Positions 11,906 to 22,982 of a stretch of DNA of 64,000 nt are shown piece after piece. The notes beneath the pieces were generated by a model. It saw only the letters and a list, made by a program, of their open reading frames with translations. It did no database searches and was not told the DNA's origin. The stretch lies in contig JAKZZE010000003.1 in NCBI GenBank assembly GCA_024220505.1, positions 868,001-932,000 of the forward strand, given 5' to 3'. Position 1 is the first letter of the stretch. Each line of letters opens with the position of its first letter. Source of the stretch: Rhizopus arrhizus. Lineage: Eukaryota > Mucoromycota > Mucoromycetes > Mucorales > Rhizopodaceae. Both the position numbers and the translations under genes were made by a program.

Positions 11906-13507
11906 CCGACATTAGCCTTGGTTGTTATTTTTTTTTTTATAAACTTACATATGGTCAATACTTGAGCTTTTTTTTTATCTTTTGTACCTTTGACATCTAG
12001 TGTATTCCGTGAAACAAAACAAGGGAGAAAAAAAAAGTTGTTTTTCTGCTATAATTTGTTGATATCGACCTTTTTTTTTTTATTTCAAGTAAAAAAAAAA
12101 AAGAAAAAAGAATATCCTCCATGTTAAAGATATTGCACGCAAGTAATAAAACTTGTTCAAGTAATGTATAAATTATCTTTTGGGATACCATTAAATACAG
12201 ACTATATGAAAAGCAACTGTTTTTGATTTCTAATATAGATAGACAGTGAATAAGTGCAACATTGGTAAAATAAGGCTACAAAAAAGCACTTCTCTTTTTT
12301 TTTTTTTTCTTTTTTTTTTCTTCTTTTTTATAAAAGATAAGTTCTTAATATTATATAAATTGTATTCCTGTTCTAACGGTACTTGTACTTTAGTAATATT
12401 GTATTGATTTCTTTCTTTATGGTTTAAATGGTCTTTATAAAGTCTTTTTCCCAGGATTATTATTGCTTCTTCTTTTACTTGTTGGTATAGGCTTGACTGG
12501 TATCTTTTTCTTTTCCTTTTTTTTTCATGGTCCATCTAAAGCAAGGTACTATTACTTTTACTGCATACACTCAATAGCTAATATTTATTGTAGATGCGTA
12601 CTGTTTCCTTTTTTTACTTATTTGTAAAAGCTCAGCAAGTTTTCTTCCCCTTGTCTATGTAAAGAAAGGTACAATTACTTTTACTATATACATGATGGCT
12701 AATAATTATTATAGATGAATGCTGCTCTGCTTTGGCCTCTTTCTGTTTCTTTCCTGGTTTTTACTTTGGTTCTTAAGTACTGATGTACTTCCATCTTTTC
12801 CTTTAAGTGCCCTGGTCCTTGTGTCTTTGAATCCTAGAATCCTTGGGCTTGCTCTTTTTTTTTTCTTTTGAGAACTTTTAAAGTTCCACGAGATTAATTG
12901 ATGTATTTTTAGATTAGATGCTGCTATTCTGGTGACATTAGGTAAGTCAAGCACACTGTTAAAATGCTACAAGCAAAGAAATACTATGTATTGTTATTAT
13001 TATTTTATTTAAATAAAAAAAAAGCTATTTTTTATAAACAAAATCCCTATTTTTTTGTATATATAAAGCAATATTTATTTCAATATGAATGGTCGGTAAA
13101 GAAGTATATAAAGCAATATGAGTGGTTCATAAAGAAGTATATAAGGCAATATGAATGGTTTATAAAGAGTAAAAAGACAAATAAAGTAATAATTTAAAAA
13201 GTATCATTGGTTGCCAAATTATTTATAACGTAGAATAGACTATGTAAAGCAGTTAACAAGAGAGACGCCTTCGCAGAACGACAATTGGGTCTGTATAAAT
13301 CTACTTAGAGCTATGGATCATCATTTTCGTTAATATCGGCACCATACAGAGACGCAGAATATATTGACAGACATTTAGGTCCTTAAAGGGTGCCGATATT
13401 GACGTCGGCATAAATACCCATTCAATCACAGCTTTTGGCATCGTTAAACAGAAAAGCATATTGCTAAAAATTAACAATGTGCAGAGTTTGCACGATTATT
13501 TGCAGTG
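10841..13507 (+). mobile_element. X: non-autonomous CACTG-type element, 2667 bp
   Basis: Begins CACTGCAAATAATG and ends ATTATTTGCAGTG, a 13-bp terminal inverted repeat. It is collinear with Z once the Ty3 insertion in Z is removed (about 2.63 kb), including the ATTAGCCATTAGCC stretch, long A/T runs and a short minisatellite. No transposase is encoded. The 3-bp flanks do not match (AAG left, ATC right), unlike Z, so one junction is secondary. It lies 3 bp from Y in head-to-head orientation. Confidence 0.75.
13070..13170 (+). repeat. 33-bp minisatellite inside X
   Basis: About three units of a 33-bp repeat containing TATATAAAGCAATATGA and TGGT..ATAAAGAA. Since 33 is a multiple of 3, the open frame across it (from 12964) gives an 11-residue repeat with core QYEWFIKK. 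Z has only about two units (45373-45460), so copy number has changed between element copies. Probably not coding. Confidence 0.6.
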
Positions 13508-14051
13508 ATCACCCGCATACACTTCTTTAAAGAAAACCTATCAATCCGTCATTAGTTCAATACATCCATCAAGAAACAACATTACTCCACTTACCCCACC
13601 TTCTTCAATTCAAAACTCATCAAATAATCCAGTTTCAAAGATTCAAGAAGAAACTACAATCCACAGCAAAACCAGTAACCAGGAACCTATTTCCTCCTCC
13701 TCCTACACCGCCCCTACTAAGCGCACCGTCTCCGACCGCTCACCACAACTTCAACCCTTTGATCAAGTGAGCCGTCCCAATCGCAAGATAAAGTCACATA
13801 ATATCGACTTTATCATGAATCCTAATGCTACTCTTGACTTTGGGCCCACCCAACAGCCTACTCACCAGTCTCCAGTGCTCACAGTGGACCAACCACTTGA
13901 CTTTGGATTGCCTTCTTCCGTCCCGGATTGGTTCCGGCCCTTCCAAGCCAGGCTTCTTCACGTGGAGTCTTTGGTCCAAGAGAACCAACGCCTTCGAGAG
14001 GAGCTCAAGGTAGCTCAGACCCGTATTGCTGAATTTGAGGCCCTTCAAGCC

Positions 14052-14472
14052 TGTGTTATCTCGTAAGAATAAAAAAGACTATAAAATTCAACGAGACTTA
14101 AAAAAGTTATATTTTTATTTAATATTATTGTATCTGGTATTTATATCCTTTTCATGAAGATTCAATTAAATCCTTTTCAAGATACTTTAATTAATTATAG
14201 CTGTAGATCTAGCATGAATAAATTTTAGTATGAAGACCTGTTCCTGGTTATGCAAGTGGACTGTTTATAATTATTTAAGTAGATCTATTTTTCATTTATG
14301 TCTCATTGCATCAGGAGCTATATTAAAACAACTTGTATTGAGTTAAAGGAGTGGAATTAGTTATGACCGAATAATAGAGAAAAGACTGTAATAAATCTTT
14401 GTAAAGCATTCACTACTCTGATTTCTTATAAATTGAATATGAATCATGTTTAAAGTATGTTGGGATACGACA
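14052..14472. mobile_element. Solo LTR in LINE ORF1 (target AAGCC)
   Basis: 421 bp, begins TGTGTTATCTCG and ends GATACGACA (TG..CA), flanked by the direct 5-bp repeat AAGCC (14047-14051, 14473-14477). Excision rejoins the ORF1 frame. Contains TATTTATATCC, a TATA-like LTR promoter feature. Its internal partner is not in the window. Confidence 0.8.
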
Positions 14473-15047
14473 AAGCCCAACCACCACAACAACAGCCCAA
14501 GCCTCGCGCTGGCACTGAGGCATCAAAGTGGAAATCGACTCCTCCTCCTCAACCCACTGCTACTCCTGCCCCCTATAAGGCAGCTGCTTTAAAGGGAAAG
14601 AAAACCGCTCCTCCTGCGCACAAGCCTCCCACCACTCGCCCTCGCAAGGTGTTGTCCACCAGACAACTTCAAGTGGTGGCACGTACATTCACTCCGGTAT
14701 CCGGTACCCATGGGTACCAATACATATACCTCCCCTGCCGCTTCCGTGAGTCCATTGGTAATGCCCGTGCTAAGCTAGCCAAGCTACGCCTTGAGAACTC
14801 CCGAATTCTCCACTTGTATTACCCTACCAGCCGTGTAGTCGCCATCTTGGTTCACAATGACTACGTAGACCAGGCTTTGACTACACTCAACAAGGCAGGC
14901 ATCAAGCCTCTGGAAGAGTTCAACCCTCGCGATGCTGCTAATCTTCGAGATTCCAAGTTTGCTGATCTCACAAATGACGAACGACATCTCAAGATGTGTG
15001 AGATTCACACCGCCTCTCTCCTTCGTGCCTTGGATTGCGTACGCGTT

Positions 15048-15388
15048 TGAAGTGTTTTAAGTATTCAAAAATAGGATAAAGAAGAATTAACGAGACCGAA
15101 CAATAGTTCTAAAGTCGAATACTTTTATTAAAGAAAGATTGCAAGGCTATTTATATTAGTTGAGCAAGACCTGAGATTAGATGACAAAAATAGTTACGAC
15201 CGATATGATTTGACATGTATAAGAAAAATTTTATAGACTGATGTTAATAATCAACTGTTGAGATGAAAGTGAAACTTGGCTGTTTAGGGCAGTGATAATT
15301 ATCAGGTTCTATTCTTATTCAAACTCATTTGTAAAGATTTAGTCCAGAATGATAAGACTGTATCTTATTGACATGTCAAAACATGACA
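15048..15388. mobile_element. Solo LTR in LINE ORF1 (target GCGTT)
   Basis: 341 bp, begins TGAAGTGTTTTAAG and ends AACATGACA (TG..CA), flanked by GCGTT (15043-15047, 15389-15393). Excision rejoins the ORF1 frame. It shares layout and scattered blocks with the 14052 LTR (AACGAGAC, CTATTTATATT), so they may be related families. The target is the same pentamer used by Ty3 element M. Confidence 0.82.
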
Positions 15389-15620
15389 GCGTTGAAGTGC
15401 GTTCCTCAGTTGCACGTTCCTTTTTCAACAAGTCTTGGATCACCCAGGAGCAATACCAAGACTTCTTAAACAAGTCCCGCCCTCCACGTCAAGCCATCAC
15501 CAAGGTCAAAACATCCTTCCTGGATGTTATTATGAATGAAGTTGATCCTCAAGACCCTCTTCCACCTATTCAAGATCAACCTTCTCCTACTAGTGCTGGT
15601 GAACCATCTGCAGAGGTCTT

Positions 15621-15912
15621 ATGAGTCAGGTAAATAATAATAATCATAATTTATACCCCCCTTCCTCTCCTTCGTCTATACCAAATAATATCCTCTCTAT
15701 GACCTTATGGAACACCAATGGTTGTGCTCGTCACACTATTGATGACATTACTAACTCCATTCCTTTTACCCATCTACTGTTTCTTTCCAAGACGTGGCTC
15801 TTGTCACCGTTGAGGTTTCTCACCAATTGGAAACAGTACCATACATATGCAATACCAGTAGACAACACCTATCGTGGTGAAATGGGAATCAGTCTCTTGG
15901 TCCACCCTGATT
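15621..15912 (+). pseudogene. LINE ORF2, N-terminal endonuclease fragment
   Basis: Start of the LINE polyprotein (apurinic-type endonuclease, then reverse transcriptase). The ATG at 15621 overlaps the ORF1 stop (ATGA). SMTLWNTNG and LLFLSKTWLL match the first conserved endonuclease blocks. The usual motif is LSETW, so the catalytic Glu position is Lys here (AAG), probably a G-to-A change. The frame runs into the CACTACGGCGC element at 15913. The rest of this LINE, including reverse transcriptase, is not found on the right of the stack. Confidence 0.7.
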
Positions 15913-17070
15913 CACTACGGCGCAAAGAATGCTTGTAGAAGGATACGAATACTGCTTGAAGCATTTTTTTACAGTGCTTCTGGTGTATTTTTGAGTTTAT
16001 TTTTTGGTTGTTCTCCGCATTTTTTTTTAAAACGCTCCATTCATTTTATTGCTCCACTTTTTTTTTTTTTTTTTTTTTTTTTTGCAGGTAAATGTTGAAA
16101 TGGGCTGGATCTACTTGGCAAAATCACTTTTTAAACTATATAAAACCTGAGTTTTGCTGTTAAAAGACGTAACGAACCGATATTATACAACTTGCATTTT
16201 TCTGCATTATGATTGTAATGGTCGTAAAAAAGATTCCTTTTCATTGGTTTTTTTTAAGCAATTACAAAGAAAGTAGATTATGTACAATTTTTTATTTTTT
16301 AAAAAAAAAACATTCAGCGACTCTCTTTTTTGTTTCTATCTTGAACTATATTTTGTGGTTGTTTTTAGAATATATAATTTGCAACAACAAAGAAAGAGAC
16401 AACTTATAACTCCATTACTGCCAAAAATATAAAAAAAAAAGAACAAAGCTTACGTTTTTTTATGCCTCTGTCAATTGTCGTATCTTAAACCACTTCCACA
16501 TCTTGTGCTCTAGCTGATATGTTTTTAATGGAAACTTAAAATGTGAAAAAGAAGACATGTAAGCATTATGGCAAAAAGTCAGTAATGCACTTGTACCGTT
16601 AGTTCTATTTATTTTAGCAAATTTAAACAAGATATTTTTTGATTGCTGTAACTTTTTTTTTGTATCCAATTGTAGTACTGCTTCATTATACTTTTACTAG
16701 TCAAGTTACATTACAAACATTTTATGTTAATTAAACTGAGAGTGATTTGTCATAGTTGTGAATCTTTATTTTTTTGTATTAAATATGGAGAAATAAACTG
16801 AAGAATATAAATGCGTAATAGATATAAAAAAGAGTTGTATAAACTATTATCAAATTCAGACCATATACAATAAAGTAATTTGTTTATAAATTACTTCTTC
16901 ATTGGGTAAAAATATTGATTTGAGTAGGTTGTCCTTTGTTATTATACTTTTTCTCTGTTATAGTCAGTTTAACTGAAGCCAAAGGAATTCAATCTGTTTG
17001 ATTACTAAAGAACGATAGACCTAACAATTGTTGTAATCATGAATTATATAAACTGAATTTCAAAAATAAT

Positions 17071-17103
<33 letters not shown>

Positions 17104-17288
17104 CGAGTTTGCAAATGCTCTGGGATGACGTCGTTATAACTTACAAGTGTTTCAAAAAGTACAAGAGACTTCCAATTGTACTTCTTTTCTTTCTTCATGT
17201 AATCCTGCTACGAAATTCTTACGGCTCATCATTACTTTTACTATTCTAAACACTTTCTAACAATTAAACTGTTATTATTTATCTTGTA
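15913..17288. mobile_element. N-B: second CACTACGGCGC element, truncated by Tc1 H
   Basis: Begins CACTACGGCGCAAAG at 15913 inside LINE ORF2 and matches the complement of 5155 down to about 3825 along its length, with indels mainly in poly-A/T runs. At 17288 it is interrupted by Tc1 H at a TA. The remaining ~2.5 kb and the right terminus are not found in the window. Together with N-A it forms a long inverted repeat. Confidence 0.8.
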
Positions 17289-20046
17289 CAGTAGGTGAAA
17301 AAATACGAGCAACCTTTTGGCAAAATCGACTTTTTTCGCTATATCAAAAGGTGCATGCCAACTACTGGCTTGAGACTCCTATGGTATATTTTCGGGATCA
17401 TGTGTCTTGAAACAGTAAAGGTCTCATGTAGTAATACTGGAAATTGAGAGAGGAATGAGAATCCGAATTTAAAAGTTTGACTTCCGACCAGCTTAAATTA
17501 TGTACAGTAATCATACGTTTACATTTAAATCAACAAAGAACATATCGGAAGACTATACAGCGTACTTGTATAGGACTGTGAGCTTTCCTCATTGTGTCCA
17601 TATAAAAGCAAGTGCGGCTTCAAGAGCCCTTGGTTTCTTTTTTTTTGCTCAATTTCTTTCACTACTTCTCATCATCATGCCTAAATCTATACCAATGGAA
17701 AAGCAATTCAGAAATAAAAGATATATCACCGAATAGCATGAAGCCAGAGGATATCACAGATAAGCATTACGTTCATTCTCGCATAGTTAAAAGATATGCT
17801 CGAAAGCTTTTTCCATGAAATTCACACCTGTCTGCTGGAAGACATGCTATTGTCTCTTCTGCCATGAAGCACTATATCAAGCTGTGTATTATTACTGGTC
17901 ATCGAACAGTAGCGAAAGAGCTATTCAGGGAGTTAGGTAAGTTTGGTTACTTGTTCATGTACCATTCAGGAGTAAATGCGCTGAGATCCATAAACTGCCA
18001 CCGAGAGCTAAAAAAAAAGAAGGCATTTTTAAAAAAGGATCATTGAAAAAAGCAGATAGCCTGAGCAAAAAGGCATCGCAACTGGTCAAGTTCATAGTTA
18101 CGACCAGTAGCGTTCTCAGCTGAAGCAAAGACTATCATCTAGTGATCAGATGGAGTAAAGTAGTATAGAGTAGTATAAAATGACATTTTACTCCCTCATC
18201 ACATCGACATTACAGTAAAGCACAGCAGCGGTAGGATGAACATGTGTTGTCACATACAGTAGCGGACAAAACTGGTGCACAAAACTTTTTTTCAGCTTTT
18301 AACTACCATTACCTGCTCATGGTAATTGCAATAGTCATGAAACTGTACTAGAAGGAGGATATACTAGTCATTGTAATTTATGCATGTTCTAAGCATGACA
18401 TTGTTAAAACTGAGCGATAAGCGTGCTTTAAATTTATAAAATTTTATATTTTCGAAAAAACCGCAAAAGTGGCTAAGACCTTAGACTTTATATAATCATC
18501 TCATCTCTTGATATCATCGGATATTCTTCTTTGCATATGCTAATAATATGCGTGTATATCATTTTCAATAAAAGAACCCGGCTCTTTAACTACTCTTTTC
18601 CATAGATCATCGACCCTTTTTGATCTAGTGTCGTATCATCATACCTTTGCCATCAAGTGCCACCTGGCATGCTTAAGCGGACTTAGGCCGGGATTAGTGG
18701 CGGCTAAACTTGTAGCACAGAAGCGCTGTTATCAAATATTGAGTTTGTGACATGCGTTGACTTGTGCCTTGTGTCATTGTCATACTGAAACGAGAGATTA
18801 CGACGTTTTAGACCACTATACGCTAGGCTTTTGTGGTATGAAGTAAGCGAAATATATGTGTATATTTATGAGTTCATTATACCATCGTATACCTGACACA
18901 CATATTCTGGTCCTCAATATCTAATACAGCCTTAAAACATAACAGAGCAGCCAGCATGCTTCATTGTTTGATCACCGTGAAAAAATCGCTAAGGTTGCTC
19001 GACTTGCTTTCAATATTAGTGTATACTGTCTGCATCCATAATGTTCATATTTGTTTCATTGCTAAAGATAGCAGACTTCCAGCCCTCTATAGTATACAAT
19101 GGCTTGTTGTGATACCACATTCATCGCTTTTTCCGACTTATACAGCTGATGAAATTCTTCGATTCCTTACTTCCGGACTCAAAATCTAGCTTCCTACTGT
19201 GCCTTTAGACTGACAGTCTGCTAACACTGTATCTTAAGGTCCTCAAAATGTGCTGAGCATCAGGAACTGTGTGTAGCGGACCTTGTCCAAGCTCTAGGTT
19301 GATGACTGAACTAATAACTTTTCAGGCTAATAGCGGAATACCTTCATGATCACAAGACATTAAGTTTCTTTCTTCCCTCTTTCTCCTGTTGATTGTCCAT
19401 TTAGAGATCCTTGTTACTCTAGAAATATCTGCTGTCGTACGAACTAGGCGTGTTCGAGATCTCAGAGTTTCGTTTTTACAGTTGCTTATTTTCTTAAGCA
19501 TATAAGGCTAGTACTTTGTTATAGTGAATAGGGTAAAAACAAAAGGGGGGCTCAATGGGAAATACAAAATAAGTACAGTTTTATATATTTTTTAAGAGCT
19601 ACTAAAATTTACTAATATGCTGTGAAATCTGAAAGCAAACGGGAGAGATATGGGGAAAATTGAAAGAAGGCTAGACAAGCACTACATTTTTGGCGAAAAT
19701 TGAAATATGCAAAAAATCACTAAAAATGACCTTATGCCTGGGGGATGTCCGGCACAGTTCCGGTTTACATAACATAATGTATATTTTGGACTGTCTTTCA
19801 GATGGTATATGCCACAAAAGTCGCAGACATATGGCGGAGATACAATGTTGATTTTAATTTTTGTGCACCAGTTTTGTCCGCTACTGTAGCTACTCAGGGA
19901 CCAGTTTAGACATGTCAGCTTTATGGTGGTAACATAAACTCAACGGCTTGTCTGTATATACTTAGCATTATTTACATGTATACGTTAGAGTACTATTATT
20001 CGAAGACGTCCGATGTATACCTTCAGAGTGATAGCGGCGTAAAGTA
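17289..20046 (+). mobile_element. H: decayed Tc1 element, split by C1 and G
   Basis: Left terminus CAGTAGGTGAAAAAATACG after TA at 17287-17288. Decayed transposase pieces on the plus strand: helix-turn-helix region about 17690-18110 (with frameshifts and stops) and a core fragment about 18160-18254 and 19889-20044. The core resembles element F over the blocks HHLEFTVKHGGG and GPGYACQIYDGN. The two core pieces join in frame when C1 (18257-19886) is removed. The frame then runs into Tc1 G at 20047 at the position of the second catalytic Asp. The C-terminal third and right TIR are missing. Confidence 0.75.
18257..19886 (-). mobile_element. C1: non-autonomous Tc1 element with decayed transposase
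   Basis: 1630 bp, termini CAGTAGCGGACAAAACTGG in inverted orientation, flanked by TA on both sides (18255-18256, 19887-19888). A wrecked Tc1 transposase on the minus strand retains recognisable tracts equivalent to SNET (catalytic DET) and NDTRHKS (DNDPKH), with several stops and frameshifts. It is inserted in H. It is almost identical to C2 (23441-25068), including the damage. Confidence 0.88.
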
Positions 20047-21272
20047 CAGTGACCCGCAAAACTGTCCCAATGTTTCGTAATTTTCTCTTCTAGGGCTTGT
20101 GGCTCCATAGTTGTTAAGCTAATGTACACCTTATTGTATATCATTCGATAGCCACAATCTTGTAGTACCAACAACTGTAAAGCAAAACCAAATTAAAACA
20201 GCGCAGACGGAGACAGAGGGGATAGAAAACAAGCGGTGCATTGGGACAGTTTTGCGGCACTTTTGAAAAAAAGCAAAATGGTTTATTTATTTGACATTAA
20301 TAGTCAGTCCAGCGTCCTTTATTCTTGATACATTGTTTTATATGCTTAGGCATTGTTTCTATGACCTTTTGGCACTCTTCCGGCTTCATTAAGTCGTACC
20401 AAAATTTAGTTACTCGTTCCTATAGTTCATTCATGCCTTTTGGTGTTGTTTCATAATCATTCAACCTTCTATTTAACAACGACCATATATTTTCAATTGG
20501 ATTCAAGTCAGGGAACTGTGCTGGTCACTCCAGGATGTTGTAGGATTGCTGTTCAAGGTATTCTTTGACTAATTTGGACGTATGTTTAGGATCATTGTCA
20601 TGTTGGAAAATCACCTGATGTCTTTCTAGCCCTAGCTTATTAGCTCCATGCTCAGTTGTAAGCTCTACTTCATCCTCCAAAATCTCTTTGTACAGTGTTT
20701 TATCCATATTACCATTGATTTTGCACATCTAACCAACCCCAGCATAGGTAATGGCACTCCACAGCATGATATTGCCTCTACCGTATTTAACGGTCATCTT
20801 GACGTGATGGGATTTCAGGCTTTCTCCGGATCGAATCCAAGTCCAGGTGCGTCCATCAGAGCTAAATCTATTGATTTTTGTCTCGTCCGACCAAACAACG
20901 CGTTTCCAGTCATCTACTGTCCAGTCCTTGTGAGCCATACACCAAGAAAGCCTCTTGCGAATGTTTTTCGCACTAAGCAAAGGCTTCTTCGGCTTCTCAA
21001 TCGCACCAAGACCGGCATTACGAAGGGCTCTGCACACGTTATCGACACTTACTTTTCTTCCAGTGTCTTTTTCTAGCTCCTTAGCCACCTTTGTTGCACT
21101 GGATATGCGGTTGTTGGTCACTTGGCGCACACAATAGCGTTCATCAGCTGCAGACAGTAACTTGGGTCGTCCGCCTTTTGGCTTTCCAAGTCCAAAGCAA
21201 TGGGATTTTTGGAGTCTCCCAACAGCACTCTTACTCAAGCCAGTAATCCTTTCCACTTCCCGAACCGACTTA
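20047..21272 (-). mobile_element. G: Tc1 element, truncated at F
   Basis: Left terminus CAGTGACCCGCAAAACTG after TA (20045-20046). An inverted copy of this terminal sequence lies about 215 bp inside (ends near 20262), the same arrangement as in E and J. The element was inserted in H. Its other end, with the transposase start codon and right TIR, is missing: the sequence stops at the TA of element F. Confidence 0.8.
20297..21272 (-). pseudogene. Tc1 transposase pseudogene (element G)
   Basis: Lacks the N-terminus (begins around SVREVERITG at the F junction). Visible core: VVWSDETKINRF (first Asp), IFQHDNDPKH (second Asp), PDLNPIENIW (Glu), spacing 34. Three in-frame stops interrupt it: two fall where Trp is expected (GWM, WPAQ), consistent with TGG to TAG/TGA changes, and a third lies near the family's ELWERV motif. 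The true stop is 20297-20299 after WTDY. Not functional. Confidence 0.88.
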
Positions 21273-22912
21273 CAGTAGGTCAAAAAATTGCTGCAAGGAA
21301 TCCATTTTTCTCAGTTTTTGTAGCGTACATCCTGTCACAATGGTACAAACTGCTTCTGTTTCTACATAGTAGATTTCCTACATGTCTTAAAAAATCCGAA
21401 AGAGTTTAAGCCCCATTGGATAAGTATTGAAGGAAGTATGAGGCGCGCAATTTGAAAATTTGAAAAAACGAAAATTTGAACGAAATGGGTTTATTTATTA
21501 ATATTTAGTTGGTCCTCCTTTTTTATTAATAACCTCTTGAATTCTTGCCGGCATGCTATCGATATACCTTTGGCAAAGTTCTTTATCAAATTCATTCCAT
21601 GCTTTTTCTACTCGTTCCCAAAGCTCATCCGTATTCTTTGCTCTACGTTCGTAACAGCTGAGCTTTAACTTCAGTTGATGCCATACATGTTCTATTGGAT
21701 TTAAGTCCGGACTCTGAGCTGGCCAATCGCTAATATAGCGCACTTGATGATTATCTAACCAGGCTATTGTGGATTTTGCCTTGTGCTTTGGATCATTATC
21801 ATGCTGAAAGTAAATGTTGGACCAGTTGAAATTGTAGTACTCCATAGTATCACGAAGTGTAGTGTCTAATATATGCTGATAAACATCCGCGTTCATGTTC
21901 CCATCGTAAATTTGACAAGCATATCCTGGTCCTTCAGATGTTATGCAGCCCCACATCATCAACTTGCCGCCTCCATGCTTGACTGTAAACTCTAGATGAT
22001 GCGGTTGAAGAGGATCACTTGGTCTTTTCCATTAATACTTACAACCATCAGAGCCCCATACGTTGATCTTGGTTTCATCAGAAAAGACGACTTTTCGCCA
22101 TTCTTCCACTGTCCAATCCTGGTGCTTCTTGGCCCATTCGAATCGATGCTGCATATGAGCTTTTGTCAGAAACGGCTTCTTTTTTTTTTATTGAAGAATG
22201 GAACTCCATTGATTTCAGGACGTTAATTGCTGACTGGTATGAGATATCATAGCCAAGTTGAACCAGCTCCCGGTGTACCTCTTTGGCAGTCTTTAGAACC
22301 CCTTCAATGACTTTTCTTTTGATTAGCCGTTTCGTCACTTTGGAGACTAATGTAGGTCTACCAGCTGAGCCCATTGTCCTATTTGAAAACAACCGCCTAG
22401 AGTATCTACTAACAGTTGATTCATGTACTCCAACCTCCTTAGCAATATCGTACGTTGATGTGGATCCAGTTAATGCTTGCTTGAGATCGTTTACTTTTTC
22501 TTCTGGCAGTCGTTTAGGCATGCGATTGGTAATAAGGTAAAAAAGAGAAATAACTTAGATAAGAAAATTTAAAATTTAGAATAAAGGAATTGTAAGCGCT
22601 TTTATATACTGGCAACATTCTAATCATGTCAAGAATGTGAAAAATTATGATAGCAACCGATTGGGTCGTATTAAAATTTGTTATTCCAAACATATGTAAA
22701 CAAGTAAAAAATGCCGGATGTTTATAAAATTCCCTTTAACAATATCAAATTCCACCAATAACTATTGCCCATATCAGATAATCGACGAATAAATGCCCCT
22801 TCTAGTGAGGTACAAACAATCAATGTTTGAGATAGTTTCATGCAGTATCCATAGACAACCAGCTGTAAAACCGGTATTTTGCAATTCCTTGCAGCAATTT
22901 TTTGATCTACTG
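21273..22912 (-). mobile_element. F: Tc1 element between G and Ty3 element D
   Basis: 1640 bp with 29-bp terminal repeats, CAGTAGGTCAAAAAATTGC left and CAGTAGATCAAAAAATTGC right (complement), and TA on both sides (21271-21272, 22913-22914). Left flank is the truncated G transposase, right flank the 3' untranslated region of Ty3 D. The two flanks belong to unrelated elements, each missing its end. Confidence 0.88.
21498..22521 (-). pseudogene. Tc1 transposase pseudogene (element F)
   Basis: Start ATG at 22521, helix-turn-helix residues about 10-110, then a one-base frameshift in the poly-A run at about 22182-22190 (after SSIKKK). The core continues in another frame: VVFSDETKIN, an in-frame TAA after DGCKY near 22032, GGGKLMMWGCI, IYFQHDNDPKH and SPDLNPIEHVW, with 35 residues between the second Asp and Glu. 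Ends GGPTKY at 21498. Two lesions only, so inactivation is recent. It is the closest visible relative of H. Confidence 0.9.
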
Positions 22913-22982
22913 TATATATACAATTTTTTTTTTTTGTGTTTCGTATTGTTTTCCTTTTTTTTTTTTTCATAAGATGTTTAGT

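Larger units (their letters stand above)
13509..15624 (+). pseudogene. LINE ORF1 (RNA-binding protein), split by two solo LTRs
   Basis: ORF1 of a non-LTR retrotransposon, expected to bind element RNA. Removing the solo LTRs at 14052-14472 and 15048-15388 with one target copy each joins the three coding blocks in a single frame. The frame is open from 13509, directly after X, with no ATG until 13815, so the true N-terminus may have been lost at the X junction. Order: Ser/Pro/Gln-rich head, a heptad-like Leu/Glu segment (about 13940-14040), Pro/Gln-rich linker, then a folded region (LPCRFRESIG, ILHLYYPTSR). The TGA at 15622-15624 overlaps the ORF2 start as ATGA. Confidence 0.7.

Noticed and set aside
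14066..14456. Possible intron in LINE ORF1 (gtaag..aaag)
   Set aside because: TG..CA ends and the exact AAGCC duplication show a solo LTR; removal restores frame better than splicing.
18956..19189. 77-codon ORF found identically at 18956 (+) and 24137 (-)
   Set aside because: It is antisense to the decayed Tc1 transposase in C1 and C2; its duplication reflects the element, not a conserved gene.
20047..20262. Possible 216-bp MITE with inverted ends
   Set aside because: The inner repeat matches the TIR design of E and J and is followed by a Tc1 transposase remnant, so it is the end of element G.
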